This document shows, one piece after another, positions 1 to 9,045 of a stretch of DNA of 64,000 nt. The number at the start of each line of letters is the position of its first letter. The first letter of the stretch is position 1. Below the pieces are notes generated by a model. That model ran no database searches. It saw only the letters and a program-made list of their open reading frames with translations, and had not been told where the DNA came from. The stretch is from Clostridia bacterium. Its GTDB lineage: Bacteria > Bacillota > Clostridia > UMGS1840 > HGM11507. The position numbers were made by a program, and so were the translations under genes. The stretch is from NCBI GenBank assembly GCA_017554615.1, contig JAFZHY010000026.1:22777-86776 (forward strand), read 5' to 3'.

Positions 1-1153
1 TATCAACTGCTTTATCAATATCAAGAAGAATTTTCTTCATACCGTTTAAAAGATGCAGCCTTTCACTTTTAACGCCTATTTCATATCTTGTCTGGCGTTT
101 TACGCACGAAATTCTAAAATCGCTCCACGCTTCGATTATCTCTTTAACACCTAACACCTGAGGCATTTCGTTAACCAAAATGTTAAAGTTACAAGGGAAA
201 CTGTCTTCAAGCGGTGTCATTTTAAATAATTTTAGCATAAGTGCATCAGGGTCGGTTGATTTTTTAATATCAATAGCAAGTTTTAAACCCTTGATGTCCG
301 TTTCATCCCTTACATCGTTTATCTCTTTAATCTTACCTGCCTTAACAAGTTCGATTATTTTTTCCATTATTATTTCAATGCTTGTTGTGTAAGGAATTTC
401 GGTTACTTCTATTATATTATTCTTCTTATCATACTGGTATTTTGCTCTTAGTTTAAAACTGCCTCTGCCTGTTCTTAAAATTTCTTCCATCTGCTCTTTT
501 TCATATATAATATACCCTCCTGTAGAAAAGTCAGGGGCTTTTATATATTCCAAAATATCGCAGTCAGGATTTTTAAGGTAATTAATAACTGCATCACACA
601 CTTCGGATAGATTAAAACTTGAAATGTTAGACGCCATACCTACTGCAATACCCTGATTTGCATTAACCAAAACAGTCGGGAAAGTAACAGGAAGTAAAAC
701 CGGCTCTTTCATTGTTCCGTCATAATTATCTGTAAAATCAATGGTATCTTTATCTATGTTTTTAAAAATTTCTGCACAGATCGGTTCAAGTTTTGCTTCG
801 GTATAACGGGGTGCAGCAAACGCCATATCCCTTGAGTAAACTTTACCAAAGTTCCCCTTTGATTCAACCAAAGGATGAAGCAGGGTTTCATTACCTCGGG
901 TTAGACGCACCATAGTTTCATAAATTGCCATATCCCCATGCGGATTTAACTTCATAGTCTGCCCTACAATGTTTGCAGACTTTGTTTTTGTACCTTTTAA
1001 AAGACCCATTTTATACATTGTGTATAAAAGTTTTCTGTGGGAAGGTTTAAAACCGTCAATCTCAGGAATTGCACGGGAAATAATAACGCTCATTGCATAT
1101 GGCATATAATTTGTTTTAAGTGTTGATACAATAGATTTTTGAGTATAATTCAT
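1..1153 (-). CDS. Type IIA DNA topoisomerase subunit A (GyrA/ParC family), C-terminus cut by window edge
   Basis: This is the DNA breakage-reunion subunit of a gyrase/topoisomerase IV type enzyme. Read on the minus strand from the ATG at 1153, it begins MNYTQKSIVSTLKTNYMPYA and continues with SRAIPEIDGFKPSHRKLLY, the typical start of the family's winged-helix domain. The motif around the catalytic tyrosine, AAPRYTEAKL, is present near residue 115. About 384 codons are visible and the rest lies outside the window. The gene follows subunit B after 5 nt and has no clear ribosome site of its own, so translation is probably coupled. I cannot decide between ParC and GyrA, because the C-terminal domain that separates them is missing. 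Confidence 0.9.
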   Translation of the reverse strand, partial: MNYTQKSIVSTLKTNYMPYAMSVIISRAIPEIDGFKPSHRKLLYTMYKMGLLKGTKTKSANIVGQTMKLNPHGDMAIYETMVRLTRGNETLLHPLVESKGNFGKVYSRDMAFAAPRYTEAKLEPICAEIFKNIDKDTIDFTDNYDGTMKEPVLLPVTFPTVLVNANQGIAVGMASNISSFNLSEVCDAVINYLKNPDCDILEYIKAPDFSTGGYIIYEKEQMEEILRTGRGSFKLRAKYQYDKKNNIIEVTEIPYTTSIEIIMEKIIELVKAGKIKEINDVRDETDIKGLKLAIDIKKSTDPDALMLKLFKMTPLEDSFPCNFNILVNEMPQVLGVKEIIEAWSDFRISCVKRQTRYEIGVKSERLHLLNGMKKILLDIDKAVD

Positions 1154-1158
1154 ACTTA

Positions 1159-3135
1159 TTAACTGATATCAAGATATTCCATATAGTCCATACCGAAATC
1201 TCTGATATAATCCTTCCTTCCTTGAATATTATCTCCTAAAAGAAGTTCAAACATTTCCTGAGTAGTTTTTGCATCGTCAGGCATAACTTTTATAAGACGC
1301 CTTGTTTCAGGGTTCATTGTGGTTTTCCACATCATCTCAGGGTCATTTTCGCCCAGCCCTTTAGAACGCTGGATGGTATATTTGCCTTCGATTTTATCTA
1401 TAATCTCATTCTTTTCTCTTTCGTTATAGGCAAAAAATGTGTCCTTGCCTGATGTAATCTCAAAAAGAGGGGACTCTGCAATATACACCTTTCCCTTTTC
1501 TATCAATGTTGGTGCAAGACGATAAATCATAGTTAAAATAAGAGTTCTTATCTGGAATCCGTCAACATCGGCATCGGTACATATTATAATCTTGTCCCAT
1601 CTTAGTTTATCAATGTCAAAAGCAGATAAGTCTTTTGTATGCTTAAGATTTATTTCAACTCCGCATCCTAATACTCTCATTAAGTCGGTTATAATTTCGC
1701 TTTTAAAAATCTTGTCATATTCGGCTTTTAAGCAGTTTAAAATCTTACCTCGAATAGGCATTATAGCCTGAAACTCTGCATTTCTTCCCTGAACGCAAGA
1801 TCCCTTAGCCGAATCACCTTCCACAATGTAGACTTCTCTTTTTTCCACATCTTTTGTTCTGCAGTCTACAAACTTATTTACCTTATTTGTTATATCTATT
1901 TTGGATGTAAGTTTTCCTTTTATATTAAGTTTGGCTTTTTCTGCATGTTCTCTACTCTTTTTATTTATAAGAATCTGCTCAACTATTTTTTCTGCTTCTT
2001 TTGGGTTTTCCACAAAATAAATTTCAAGTTGCTCTTTTAAAAAGTCGGTCATAGCATCCTGAATAAATTTATTGGTAATTGCCTTTTTAGTCTGATTTGC
2101 GTATGAAGTATAGGTGGAAAAAGAGTTGGAAACAAGAACTAAACTGTCTTCAATATCATTAAAGTTAATTTTCGAGTCGTTCTTTGTGTATTTGCCAACC
2201 TGTTTTATCTGTTTATCAATAGCATAAACAAAAGCATTTCTTACTGCCTTGTCAGGAGAGCCTCCATGCTCTAAGAAACTTGAGTTATGATAATATTCTA
2301 AAAGATTGATATGATTATTAAAGCAAAATGCAAAGTGCATTTTAACCTTATAGTCCTGTTTATCGCTTCTGTCTTTCCCCATCCTTTCGCAGGAAATGGA
2401 ATGAATAGAAGTAAACTCTTTATCTTCGTTTATCTCTTTTATATAATCTATAAGCCCGTCTTTATATTGAAAATCAAACTGCTCAAAACTTCCGTCTTCT
2501 TTTTCGTTAAATAATTTAAAAGTTATACCAGGGTTTACAACTGCCTGTTTTTTCATAACAGTTATAAAATATTCAAGTTCAATATTTATATCGGTAAATA
2601 CATCTAAATCAGGAAGCCATCTTATTATTGTTCCTGTTTTTTTATCTTTTGGCTCGTGTTTTTTAAGCCCTCCGATATTTTCGCCCTTTTCAAAATGAAG
2701 GGTATAAAGAGTGTTATCCCTTTTAACAGTAACATCCATATATCTTGAAGAATACTGTGTTGCACAACTTCCAAGACCGTTTAAACCTAAAGAAAATTCG
2801 TAGTTTTCCCCGTCAGTATTGTTATACTTACCACCTGCATAAAGTTCGCAGAATACAAGTTCCCAGTTAAATCTTTCTTCAACAGGGTTGTAATCAACCG
2901 GTATACCTCGCCCATGGTCTTCAACCTCAATGGAATGGTCAAGATATCTTCTTACTTCAATTACTTTTCCGTAACCCTCTCTTGCTTCGTCTATTGAATT
3001 GGAAAGTATTTCAAAAAAAGCATGTTTGCAACCTTCGATATCATCCGAACCGAAAATAACTGCAGGTCTTTTTCTGACTCTGTCTGCCCCTTTTAAGGCA
3101 GAAATACTGGAATTACCATACTCTTCTTTTGCCAT
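1159..3135 (-). CDS. Type IIA DNA topoisomerase subunit B (GyrB/ParE family)
   Basis: This is the ATPase subunit of a type IIA topoisomerase, of about 658 residues. The GHKL ATP-binding motifs are visible: FFEILSNSIDEA near residues 40-51 and DHGRGIPVD near 73-81. The TOPRIM signature (YIVEGDSAKGS, then DADVDG) lies in the C-terminal half. I chose the ATG at 3135 because GGAGG sits 5 nt before it. An in-frame ATG at 3153 has no ribosome site. Subunit A follows directly. Both are somewhat divergent from textbook gyrase and may be the second (topoisomerase IV-like) pair of the cell; that assignment is inference. Confidence 0.9.
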   Translation of the reverse strand: MAKEEYGNSSISALKGADRVRKRPAVIFGSDDIEGCKHAFFEILSNSIDEAREGYGKVIEVRRYLDHSIEVEDHGRGIPVDYNPVEERFNWELVFCELYAGGKYNNTDGENYEFSLGLNGLGSCATQYSSRYMDVTVKRDNTLYTLHFEKGENIGGLKKHEPKDKKTGTIIRWLPDLDVFTDINIELEYFITVMKKQAVVNPGITFKLFNEKEDGSFEQFDFQYKDGLIDYIKEINEDKEFTSIHSISCERMGKDRSDKQDYKVKMHFAFCFNNHINLLEYYHNSSFLEHGGSPDKAVRNAFVYAIDKQIKQVGKYTKNDSKINFNDIEDSLVLVSNSFSTYTSYANQTKKAITNKFIQDAMTDFLKEQLEIYFVENPKEAEKIVEQILINKKSREHAEKAKLNIKGKLTSKIDITNKVNKFVDCRTKDVEKREVYIVEGDSAKGSCVQGRNAEFQAIMPIRGKILNCLKAEYDKIFKSEIITDLMRVLGCGVEINLKHTKDLSAFDIDKLRWDKIIICTDADVDGFQIRTLILTMIYRLAPTLIEKGKVYIAESPLFEITSGKDTFFAYNEREKNEIIDKIEGKYTIQRSKGLGENDPEMMWKTTMNPETRRLIKVMPDDAKTTQEMFELLLGDNIQGRKDYIRDFGMDYMEYLDIS

Positions 3136-3174
3136 AATTTCCTCCGTTAACATTAAAAAATATCCTTATATAGT

Positions 3175-3204
3175 AGTATAACATAACTTAAAACACAAAA
3201 TCAA
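3175..3204 (-). promoter_or_regulatory. Sigma-A-type promoter for the topoisomerase operon
   Basis: On the minus strand a TTGATT -35 box is followed by 18 nt and TATACT, about 40 nt before the subunit B start. Confidence 0.5.
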
Positions 3205-3207
3205 GGG

Positions 3208-3270
3208 TTTTTAACATCTTAAAAAAGAGACTGTTCATAAAGTTGATACTTTTTGAACAGTCCTTTATTC
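3208..3270 (-). terminator. Intrinsic terminator of the ppdK transcript
   Basis: The hairpin arms GACTGTTCA (3229-3237) and TGAACAGTC (3254-3262) are extended inward by AAAGT/ACTTT. On the minus strand the hairpin is followed by CTCTTTTTT, as expected for a terminator of ppdK. It lies beyond the structured repeat, so the repeat should be in the ppdK 3' UTR. Confidence 0.7.
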
Positions 3271-3281
3271 GTTCATATGGA

Positions 3282-3513
3282 GATAGGTAAAAATGTTTGG
3301 AATGGACAAACTTAGCCAAAGTTTTACTTTGGGTTACCCGACGCTGTATGAGATACAGCGAGTGGCTAAGTTTGTTCATAGCAAAAAGTTTTCAATTCCA
3401 AAGATTTTTAAGTTTCTTAAAAATCTTTACCTTTTTACAATTACCCTTATATATTATGAATATTTAAATATTTAATTTTATTTACTTTTTGCGTTCCAGA
3501 CTTTTTTAACATC
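3282..3513 (-). repeat. Structured 3'-UTR repeat, full copy 1 (after ppdK)
   Basis: This 232-bp block fills most of the gene-free stretch 3136-3518. It is about 90% identical, by eye, to the block at 54980-55207. Read in the direction of ppdK transcription it opens with GATGTTAAAAAAGTCTGG, 5 nt after the stop codon, and ends with CCATTCCAAACATTTTTACC; these ends form an imperfect inverted repeat. Inside are a long-range pair (3381-3388 with 3485-3492, GCAAAAAG/CTTTTTGC), a 13-bp hairpin (3400-3412/3416-3428) and a 13-bp stem (3306-3318/3363-3375). That stem encloses three small hairpins with 3-nt loops. No convincing protein is encoded. It could be a MITE-like DNA element, a structured RNA, or both. 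Confidence 0.85.
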
Positions 3514-3518
3514 TCCAA

Positions 3519-6149
3519 TTATTTTGAGTCTTTTAGGGCTGCCTGTGCTGCCGCAAGTCTTGCAATAGGCACTCTAAATGGTGAACATGACACATAGTCA
3601 AGACCGATTTTATGACAAAATTCAACTGATACAGGGTCGCCACCGTGTTCACCGCAGATACCACAGTGAATTTCAGGCTTAGTTCCCTTTCCTAATTTAA
3701 TTGTCATTTCCATAAGTTTACCAACGCCTGTCTGGTCAAGTTTGGCAAACGGGTCATTTTCGTATATTTTTTTATCATAGTAAGCGTCTAAGAACTTACC
3801 TGCATCGTCTCTTGAGAAACCAAAGGTCATCTGAGTTAAATCGTTTGTACCGAAACAGAAGAAGTCTGCTTCTTTTGCGATTTCGTCTGCTGTAAGACAC
3901 GCTCTTGGAATTTCAATCATTGTACCCACTTCATAAGAAAGGTCAATTCCTGAATTTTTGATTTCTTCATCGGCAGTAGCAACAACAATATCTTTAACAT
4001 ATTTAAGTTCTTTAACTTCGCCTGTTAAAGGAATCATAATTTCAGGCTTAACTGCCCAATGAGGATTCTCTTTTTTAACATTTATTGCAGCACGGATAAC
4101 TGCCTTTGTCTGCATTTTTGCAATTTCAGGGTATGTTACACTAAGTCTGCAACCACGGTGCCCCATCATAGGGTTAAATTCGTGAAGGGAAGCAATAATT
4201 GCCTTTATATCTGAAACAGATTTACCCTGTGCATCGGCAAGTGCCTTGATATCTGCTTCTTCAGTTGGAACAAACTCGTGTAAAGGCGGGTCTAAAAATC
4301 TTATTGTAACAGGGTTTCCTTTTAACGCTTTATAAAGTTCTTCAAAATCGCCCTGCTGATAAGGAAGAATTTTTTCAAGTGAGCGTTCTCTTTCTTCCAA
4401 AGTATCTGCACAAATCATTTCTCGAAATGCTGCAATTCTGTCAGCCTCAAAGAACATATGCTCTGTACGGCAAAGACCGATACCTTCTGCACCAAGTTCA
4501 ACTGCTTTTTTAGCATCATAAGGTGTGTCTGCATTTGTTCTTACCTTAAGTGTTCTTACTTCGTCTGCCCACTGCATAATAGTTTTAAATTCTCCAACTA
4601 TTTCTGCGTCAACAGTAGGGATAATACCATCATATATATTACCTGTTGAACCGTCTATTGAGATATAATCTCCCTCTTTATAAGTTTTTCCTGATAGAGT
4701 AAACTTTTTGTTTTCTTCATCCATAATTATATCGCCGCAACCTGATACACAGCAAGTTCCCATACCACGGGCAACAACTGCAGCGTGAGATGTCATACCA
4801 CCTCTTACAGTTAAGATACCCTGAGCCGCTTTCATACCGGTTATATCTTCAGGAGAAGTTTCAAGTCTTACCAATATAACCTTTTCGCCTTTATTATTCC
4901 AAATTTCAGCATCTTCTGCAGTAAATACAACCTTACCACACGCAGCACCAGGAGATGCGCCCAAGCCTTTTCCCATAGGAGTTGCAGATTTTATTGCTTT
5001 TATATCAAACTGAGGGTGTAAAAGTGTATCAAGGTTTCTTGGGTCAATCATTGCAACAGCATCATTTTTATCTATCATTCCCTCTTCTACTAAATCACAG
5101 GCAATTTTAAGAGCCGCTTTTGCAGTTCTTTTACCGTTTCTTGTCTGAAGCATATATAATTTTCCTGCCTGAATGGTAAATTCCATATCCTGCATATCTC
5201 TGTAATGGTCTTCTAAAGTTTCGCAAACTATATTAAACTCTTTAAACGCTTCAGGGAATTTATCAGCCATTTCACAAATAGGCATAGGAGTTCTGACCCC
5301 TGCAACAACATCTTCCCCCTGAGCATTAACTAAAAATTCGCCCATAAGACCTTTTTCGCCGGTAGCAGGGTCTCTTGTAAAGGCAACACCTGTTCCGCAG
5401 TCATCTCCCATATTACCAAATGCCATCATCTGAACATTTACTGCTGTACCCCATGAATAAGGGATATCGTTATCACGACGGTAAACATTTGCTCTGTCAT
5501 TATCCCATGAACGAAAAACTGCTTCAACAGCGCCCATAAGTTGTTCTTTAGGGTCGGACGGAAAATCTTTTCCGATTTTCTTTTTATATTCTTCTTTAAA
5601 TTTACCTGCAAGGTCTTTTAAATCGTCGGCAGTAAGTTCAACGTCTAACAAAACACCTTTTTCTTCTTTCATTTTATCAATGAGTTCTTCAAAGTATTTC
5701 TTTCCGACTTCCATAACAACGTCAGAATACATCTGGATAAATCTTCTGTAACAGTCCCACGCCCAACGAGGATTACCGCTTTTTGAAGCCATAACTTCAA
5801 CAACTTCTTCATTAAGCCCAAGATTTAGAATAGTATCCATCATACCAGGCATAGATGCTCTTGCACCTGAACGAACAGAAACAAGTAAAGGGTTTTCCTT
5901 ATCACCGAATTTCATTCCGGTAATACCCTCCATCTTGTCAATATATTCCATAATTTCTGCCTGTATCTCATTATTTATAACTCTACCGTCTTCATAATAT
6001 TTAGTACACGCCTCGGTTGTAACTGTAAACCCTTGAGGTACAGGAAGACCGATTTTGGTCATTTCTGCAAGGTTAGCACCCTTTCCTCCCAAAAGTTCAC
6101 GCATTGAAGCATCACCTTCGGAAAACAAATAAACATATTTTTTTGCCAT
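3519..6149 (-). CDS. ppdK: Pyruvate, phosphate dikinase
   Basis: This cytosolic enzyme interconverts pyruvate, ATP and phosphate with PEP, AMP and PPi. It is 876 residues long, the normal length for the family. The N-terminal ATP-grasp part is recognisable (GGKGANLAEMTKIGLPVPQG near the start). The central phosphohistidine domain carries the GGMTSHAAVVARGMG motif. The C-terminal PEP-binding barrel ends with HCGICGEHGGDP, containing the catalytic cysteine. The ATG at 6149 is preceded by AGGAGG at 9 nt; an in-frame ATG at 6188 would add 13 residues unlike the family. It is a single-gene unit with its own promoter and a repeat-bearing 3' UTR, and probably serves PPi-linked glycolysis/gluconeogenesis. 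Confidence 0.97.
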   Translation of the reverse strand: MAKKYVYLFSEGDASMRELLGGKGANLAEMTKIGLPVPQGFTVTTEACTKYYEDGRVINNEIQAEIMEYIDKMEGITGMKFGDKENPLLVSVRSGARASMPGMMDTILNLGLNEEVVEVMASKSGNPRWAWDCYRRFIQMYSDVVMEVGKKYFEELIDKMKEEKGVLLDVELTADDLKDLAGKFKEEYKKKIGKDFPSDPKEQLMGAVEAVFRSWDNDRANVYRRDNDIPYSWGTAVNVQMMAFGNMGDDCGTGVAFTRDPATGEKGLMGEFLVNAQGEDVVAGVRTPMPICEMADKFPEAFKEFNIVCETLEDHYRDMQDMEFTIQAGKLYMLQTRNGKRTAKAALKIACDLVEEGMIDKNDAVAMIDPRNLDTLLHPQFDIKAIKSATPMGKGLGASPGAACGKVVFTAEDAEIWNNKGEKVILVRLETSPEDITGMKAAQGILTVRGGMTSHAAVVARGMGTCCVSGCGDIIMDEENKKFTLSGKTYKEGDYISIDGSTGNIYDGIIPTVDAEIVGEFKTIMQWADEVRTLKVRTNADTPYDAKKAVELGAEGIGLCRTEHMFFEADRIAAFREMICADTLEERERSLEKILPYQQGDFEELYKALKGNPVTIRFLDPPLHEFVPTEEADIKALADAQGKSVSDIKAIIASLHEFNPMMGHRGCRLSVTYPEIAKMQTKAVIRAAINVKKENPHWAVKPEIMIPLTGEVKELKYVKDIVVATADEEIKNSGIDLSYEVGTMIEIPRACLTADEIAKEADFFCFGTNDLTQMTFGFSRDDAGKFLDAYYDKKIYENDPFAKLDQTGVGKLMEMTIKLGKGTKPEIHCGICGEHGGDPVSVEFCHKIGLDYVSCSPFRVPIARLAAAQAALKDSK

Positions 6150-6188
6150 AATATGTTTCCTCCTATGTTTAAAATCTAATATTTCCAT

Positions 6189-6217
6189 ATTTTAACACAA
6201 ATTGCACCTTAAGTAAA
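6189..6217 (-). promoter_or_regulatory. Promoter for ppdK
   Basis: On the minus strand TTTACT, 17 nt and TAAAAT form a moderate sigma-A promoter about 40 nt before the ppdK ATG. Confidence 0.45.
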
Positions 6218-6257
6218 GGAAAAGATAAAAGATTTTGAATTTCATTACTATAAACAC

Positions 6258-6286
6258 TTGAAAATCAAAGAAATTTGGTATATATT
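6258..6286 (+). promoter_or_regulatory. Promoter for trpB
   Basis: TTGAAA, a 17-nt spacer and TATATT lie about 60 nt before the trpB start. This is close to the sigma-A consensus. Confidence 0.6.
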
Positions 6287-6345
6287 ATATGTTAGTGTAA
6301 TATTTTTATTCTTTTTATATAAGTGTGAAAAGAGGAGTTATAATT

Positions 6346-7587
6346 ATGAACAAATACAGAGAGTTTGAAAACTATTTAAAAGAATTTCCTGATGAAAACG
6401 GATATTTCGGGGAATATGGCGGTGCATTTTTGCCTGATGAACTTATTCCAGCATTTAAAGAAGCAGATGAAGCCTATGAATCTATCTGCCATTCTGCGCA
6501 GTTTATAAATGAACTAAGAAGAATAAGAAAAGAATTTCAAGGAAGACCGACTCCTGTTTATCACTGCGAAAGGCTTTCAAAGATTTTTTCAAACTGCCAG
6601 ATATATTTAAAAAGAGAAGATTTAAACCATACAGGCGCTCACAAACTTAATCATTGTATGGGCGAAGGTCTTTTAGCCAAATTTATGGGCAAAAAGAAAC
6701 TGATTGCAGAAACAGGTGCAGGTCAGCACGGGGTTGCCCTTGCTACTGCTGCTGCATACTTTGGTTTAAAATGTGATATATATATGGGGGAAGTAGACAT
6801 TTTAAAACAGCATCCGAACGTTATAAGAATGAAAATGCTCGGAGCAAATGTTATCCCTGTTACCCATGGGCTTAAAACTCTTAAGGAAGCAGTAGATGCA
6901 GCGTTTGATGCTTATCTTAAAGAATATAAAGATGCTATTTACTGCATCGGCTCTGTTCTTGGCCCTCATCCGTTTCCTAAGATGGTAAGAGATTTCCAGA
7001 CTGTTATCGGCTACGAAGCAAGAGACCAGTTTTTAAATATGACAGGTATTATGCCTGACGCTGTATGTGCATGTGTGGGCGGAGGCTCTAATTCTATCGG
7101 TATGTTTACTCCGTTCCTTGCAGACCCTGTAGAAATTTACGGTATTGAGCCTCTTGGAAAAGGGGAAAATGCAGGAGACCATGCAGCCACAATGAAATTC
7201 GGCACAAAGGGAAAACTTCACGGTTTTGAAAGTTATCTTCTACAGGACGAACAGGGAGAACCTTTACCTGTATATTCTATTGCAAGCGGTCTTGACTATC
7301 CTGGTGTTGGCCCTGAACATGCTTATCTAAAAGATACAGGCAGAATTCATTATGAAGCAGTAACCGATGAAGAAGCAATGGAAGCATTCTTCCTGCTATC
7401 AAGATATGAAGGAATTATCCCTGCAGTAGAATCTGCTCACGCTGTTGCATTTGCTCTAAAATACGCGAAAGAGCATAAAACAGGCTCAATTCTTGCCTGT
7501 CTTTCAGGAAGAGGGGATAAAGACATTGATTATGTTTATGAAAACTACGGTTGCGGAGAAAAGTTTAAATTAGACTACAAAATATAA
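6346..7587 (+). CDS. trpB: Tryptophan synthase beta chain (stand-alone)
   Basis: This PLP enzyme makes tryptophan from indole and serine. It has 413 residues. [11 protein letters not shown], with the PLP-binding lysine at residue 100, is visible. So are AETGAGQHG, with the catalytic glutamate, and the phosphate-binding glycine loop [12 protein letters not shown]. The ATG at 6346 has AGAGGAG 8 nt upstream; an upstream GTG at 6325 lies ahead of that site and is less likely. No trpA or other trp gene is near, and the gene has its own promoter and terminator. It may salvage indole or work with a distant trpA; the sequence here cannot say which. Confidence 0.93.
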   Translation: MNKYREFENYLKEFPDENGYFGEYGGAFLPDELIPAFKEADEAYESICHSAQFINELRRIRKEFQGRPTPVYHCERLSKIFSNCQIYLKREDLNHTGAHKLNHCMGEGLLAKFMGKKKLIAETGAGQHGVALATAAAYFGLKCDIYMGEVDILKQHPNVIRMKMLGANVIPVTHGLKTLKEAVDAAFDAYLKEYKDAIYCIGSVLGPHPFPKMVRDFQTVIGYEARDQFLNMTGIMPDAVCACVGGGSNSIGMFTPFLADPVEIYGIEPLGKGENAGDHAATMKFGTKGKLHGFESYLLQDEQGEPLPVYSIASGLDYPGVGPEHAYLKDTGRIHYEAVTDEEAMEAFFLLSRYEGIIPAVESAHAVAFALKYAKEHKTGSILACLSGRGDKDIDYVYENYGCGEKFKLDYKI

Positions 7588-7595
7588 TTTTTTAT

Positions 7596-7632
7596 AAAAC
7601 CTCGTTATACTTTAGGTATTACGGGGTTTTAA
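7596..7632 (+). terminator. Terminator after trpB
   Basis: Arms AAAACCTCGTTATAC (7596-7610) and GTATTACGGGGTTTT (7616-7630) pair with one mismatch and one wobble, 8 nt after the trpB stop. The T-tail is weak. Confidence 0.55.
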
Positions 7633-7684
7633 ATTTATCAGTATTTAACTTTATAAAAAATTAAATAAAAATTATAATTTTTTG

Positions 7685-7713
7685 TTGAAATCAGGGCAGA
7701 ATAGTGCTATAAT
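7685..7713 (+). promoter_or_regulatory. Promoter for the F420-ligase-like gene
   Basis: TTGAAA, a 17-nt spacer and a perfect TATAAT lie about 60 nt before the start codon. Confidence 0.65.
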
Positions 7714-7770
7714 TGTATAGCAAAAAAATTTTGGTAAATTATTGAAATTTATATAGAAAGATGTGATTAA

Positions 7771-8970
7771 ATGAAATCATTTGAAAGAAGAGTGGGCACA
7801 GTTTCAAGAGGCATAAGATGCCCTATTATAAGACAGGGGGACGACCTTGCAGCAATTGTTGCATCAAGCGTTCTTGAAGCAGCAGAGTATGAAAACTTTG
7901 AAATCAACGATAAAGATGTTATCTCTGTAACTGAATCAATAGTTGCGCGTTCACAGGGTAATTATGCTTCAATTGACCATATTGCAAAAGATGTTAAAGA
8001 AAAATTAGGCGGAGAAACTGTTGGCGTTATATTCCCTATACTTTCAAGAAACCGTTTTGCAATTTGCTTAAGAGGTATTGCAAGAGGTGCTAAAAAAATT
8101 GTTTTAATGTTAAGTTATCCGTCAGACGAGGTTGGTAACGGGTTAGTAAGCCTTGATAAAATAGACGATGCGGGAATTAACCCATATTCAGATGTATTAT
8201 CATTAGAAAAATACAGAGAATTATTCGGAGAAAATAAACACGAATTTACAGGCATTGATTATGTTGAATACTATAAAGGAATAATAGAAGAAGAGGGAGC
8301 AGAGGCAGAAATTATTTTTGCCAACCATGCAAAAACTATTCTTAACTATGCCGACTGTGTATTAACCTGTGATATCCATTCAAGAAACCGTACTAAGAGA
8401 ATTTTAAAAGAAAACGGTGCAAAAACTGTTTGCGGACTTGATGATATTTTAACTGCATCAGTTGACGGTAGCGGTTATAACGAAAAATACGGTTTACTTG
8501 GCTCAAACAAGTCTACTGAAGATACAATTAAACTTTTCCCTCAGGAATGCAAACAGTTAGTTTTAGACATTCAGGAAAAAATTAAAGATGCAACAGGAAA
8601 ACACGTTGAAGTTATGGTATATGGAGACGGTGCTTTCAAAGACCCTCAGGGTAAAATATGGGAACTTGCAGACCCTGTTGTTTCTCCTGCATTTACAGAC
8701 GGACTTATAGGTACACCAAGCGAACTTAAACTTAAATATCTTGCAGATAATGACTTTAAAGATTTATCAGGAGATGAACTAAAAGAAGCAATTTCAAAAA
8801 GTATTCGTTCAAAAGATAACGACTTGGTTGGAAATATGGCGTCTCAGGGTACAACTCCTCGTCAGCTTACTGACCTTATCGGTTCTCTTTGTGATTTAAC
8901 ATCAGGCTCAGGGGATAAGGGAACACCTGTTGTACTTGTTCAGGGATATTTTGATAACTACACAAACTAA
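7771..8970 (+). CDS. Coenzyme F420-0:L-glutamate ligase (CofE)-like protein
   Basis: This 399-residue protein resembles the F420-0 gamma-glutamyl ligase family (CofE/FbiB N-domain), which adds glutamate to a phospholactyl-flavin using GTP. The matching features, recognised by general resemblance, are an N-terminal segment with VISVTESIVARSQGNYA and a later GDGAFKDPQG segment, plus GSGDKGTPVVLVQGYFDNY near the C-terminus. It is longer than archaeal CofE (about 250 residues). No other F420 biosynthesis gene is present in the window, and clostridia of this kind are not known as F420 producers. The true substrate may therefore be another acid and amine. It is a single-gene unit with a strong promoter and terminator. 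Confidence 0.65.
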   Translation: MKSFERRVGTVSRGIRCPIIRQGDDLAAIVASSVLEAAEYENFEINDKDVISVTESIVARSQGNYASIDHIAKDVKEKLGGETVGVIFPILSRNRFAICLRGIARGAKKIVLMLSYPSDEVGNGLVSLDKIDDAGINPYSDVLSLEKYRELFGENKHEFTGIDYVEYYKGIIEEEGAEAEIIFANHAKTILNYADCVLTCDIHSRNRTKRILKENGAKTVCGLDDILTASVDGSGYNEKYGLLGSNKSTEDTIKLFPQECKQLVLDIQEKIKDATGKHVEVMVYGDGAFKDPQGKIWELADPVVSPAFTDGLIGTPSELKLKYLADNDFKDLSGDELKEAISKSIRSKDNDLVGNMASQGTTPRQLTDLIGSLCDLTSGSGDKGTPVVLVQGYFDNYTN

Positions 8971-8998
8971 TATTTAAAATTAAAAAGTCCGAAATACA

Positions 8999-9034
8999 GC
9001 CAAGTGTGCTTTTTGTACACTTGGCAGTTTTATT
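8999..9034 (+). terminator. Terminator after the F420-ligase-like gene
   Basis: The hairpin GCCAAGTGT (8999-9007)/ACACTTGGC (9017-9025) is followed by AGTTTTATT. The same 9-bp arms recur in the terminator at 9918-9952. Confidence 0.75.
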
Positions 9035-9045
9035 CGCCTTAATGC

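Noticed and set aside
3306..3375. tRNA-like cloverleaf within the repeat
   Set aside because: The stem encloses three arms, but loops are only 3 nt, there is no anticodon or T-loop sequence and the outer stem is 13 bp; it is not a tRNA gene.
3188..3475. Small reading frames within the 3'-UTR repeat
   Set aside because: They lie in inverted-repeat sequence on both strands, lack ribosome sites and are not preserved between the two full copies.
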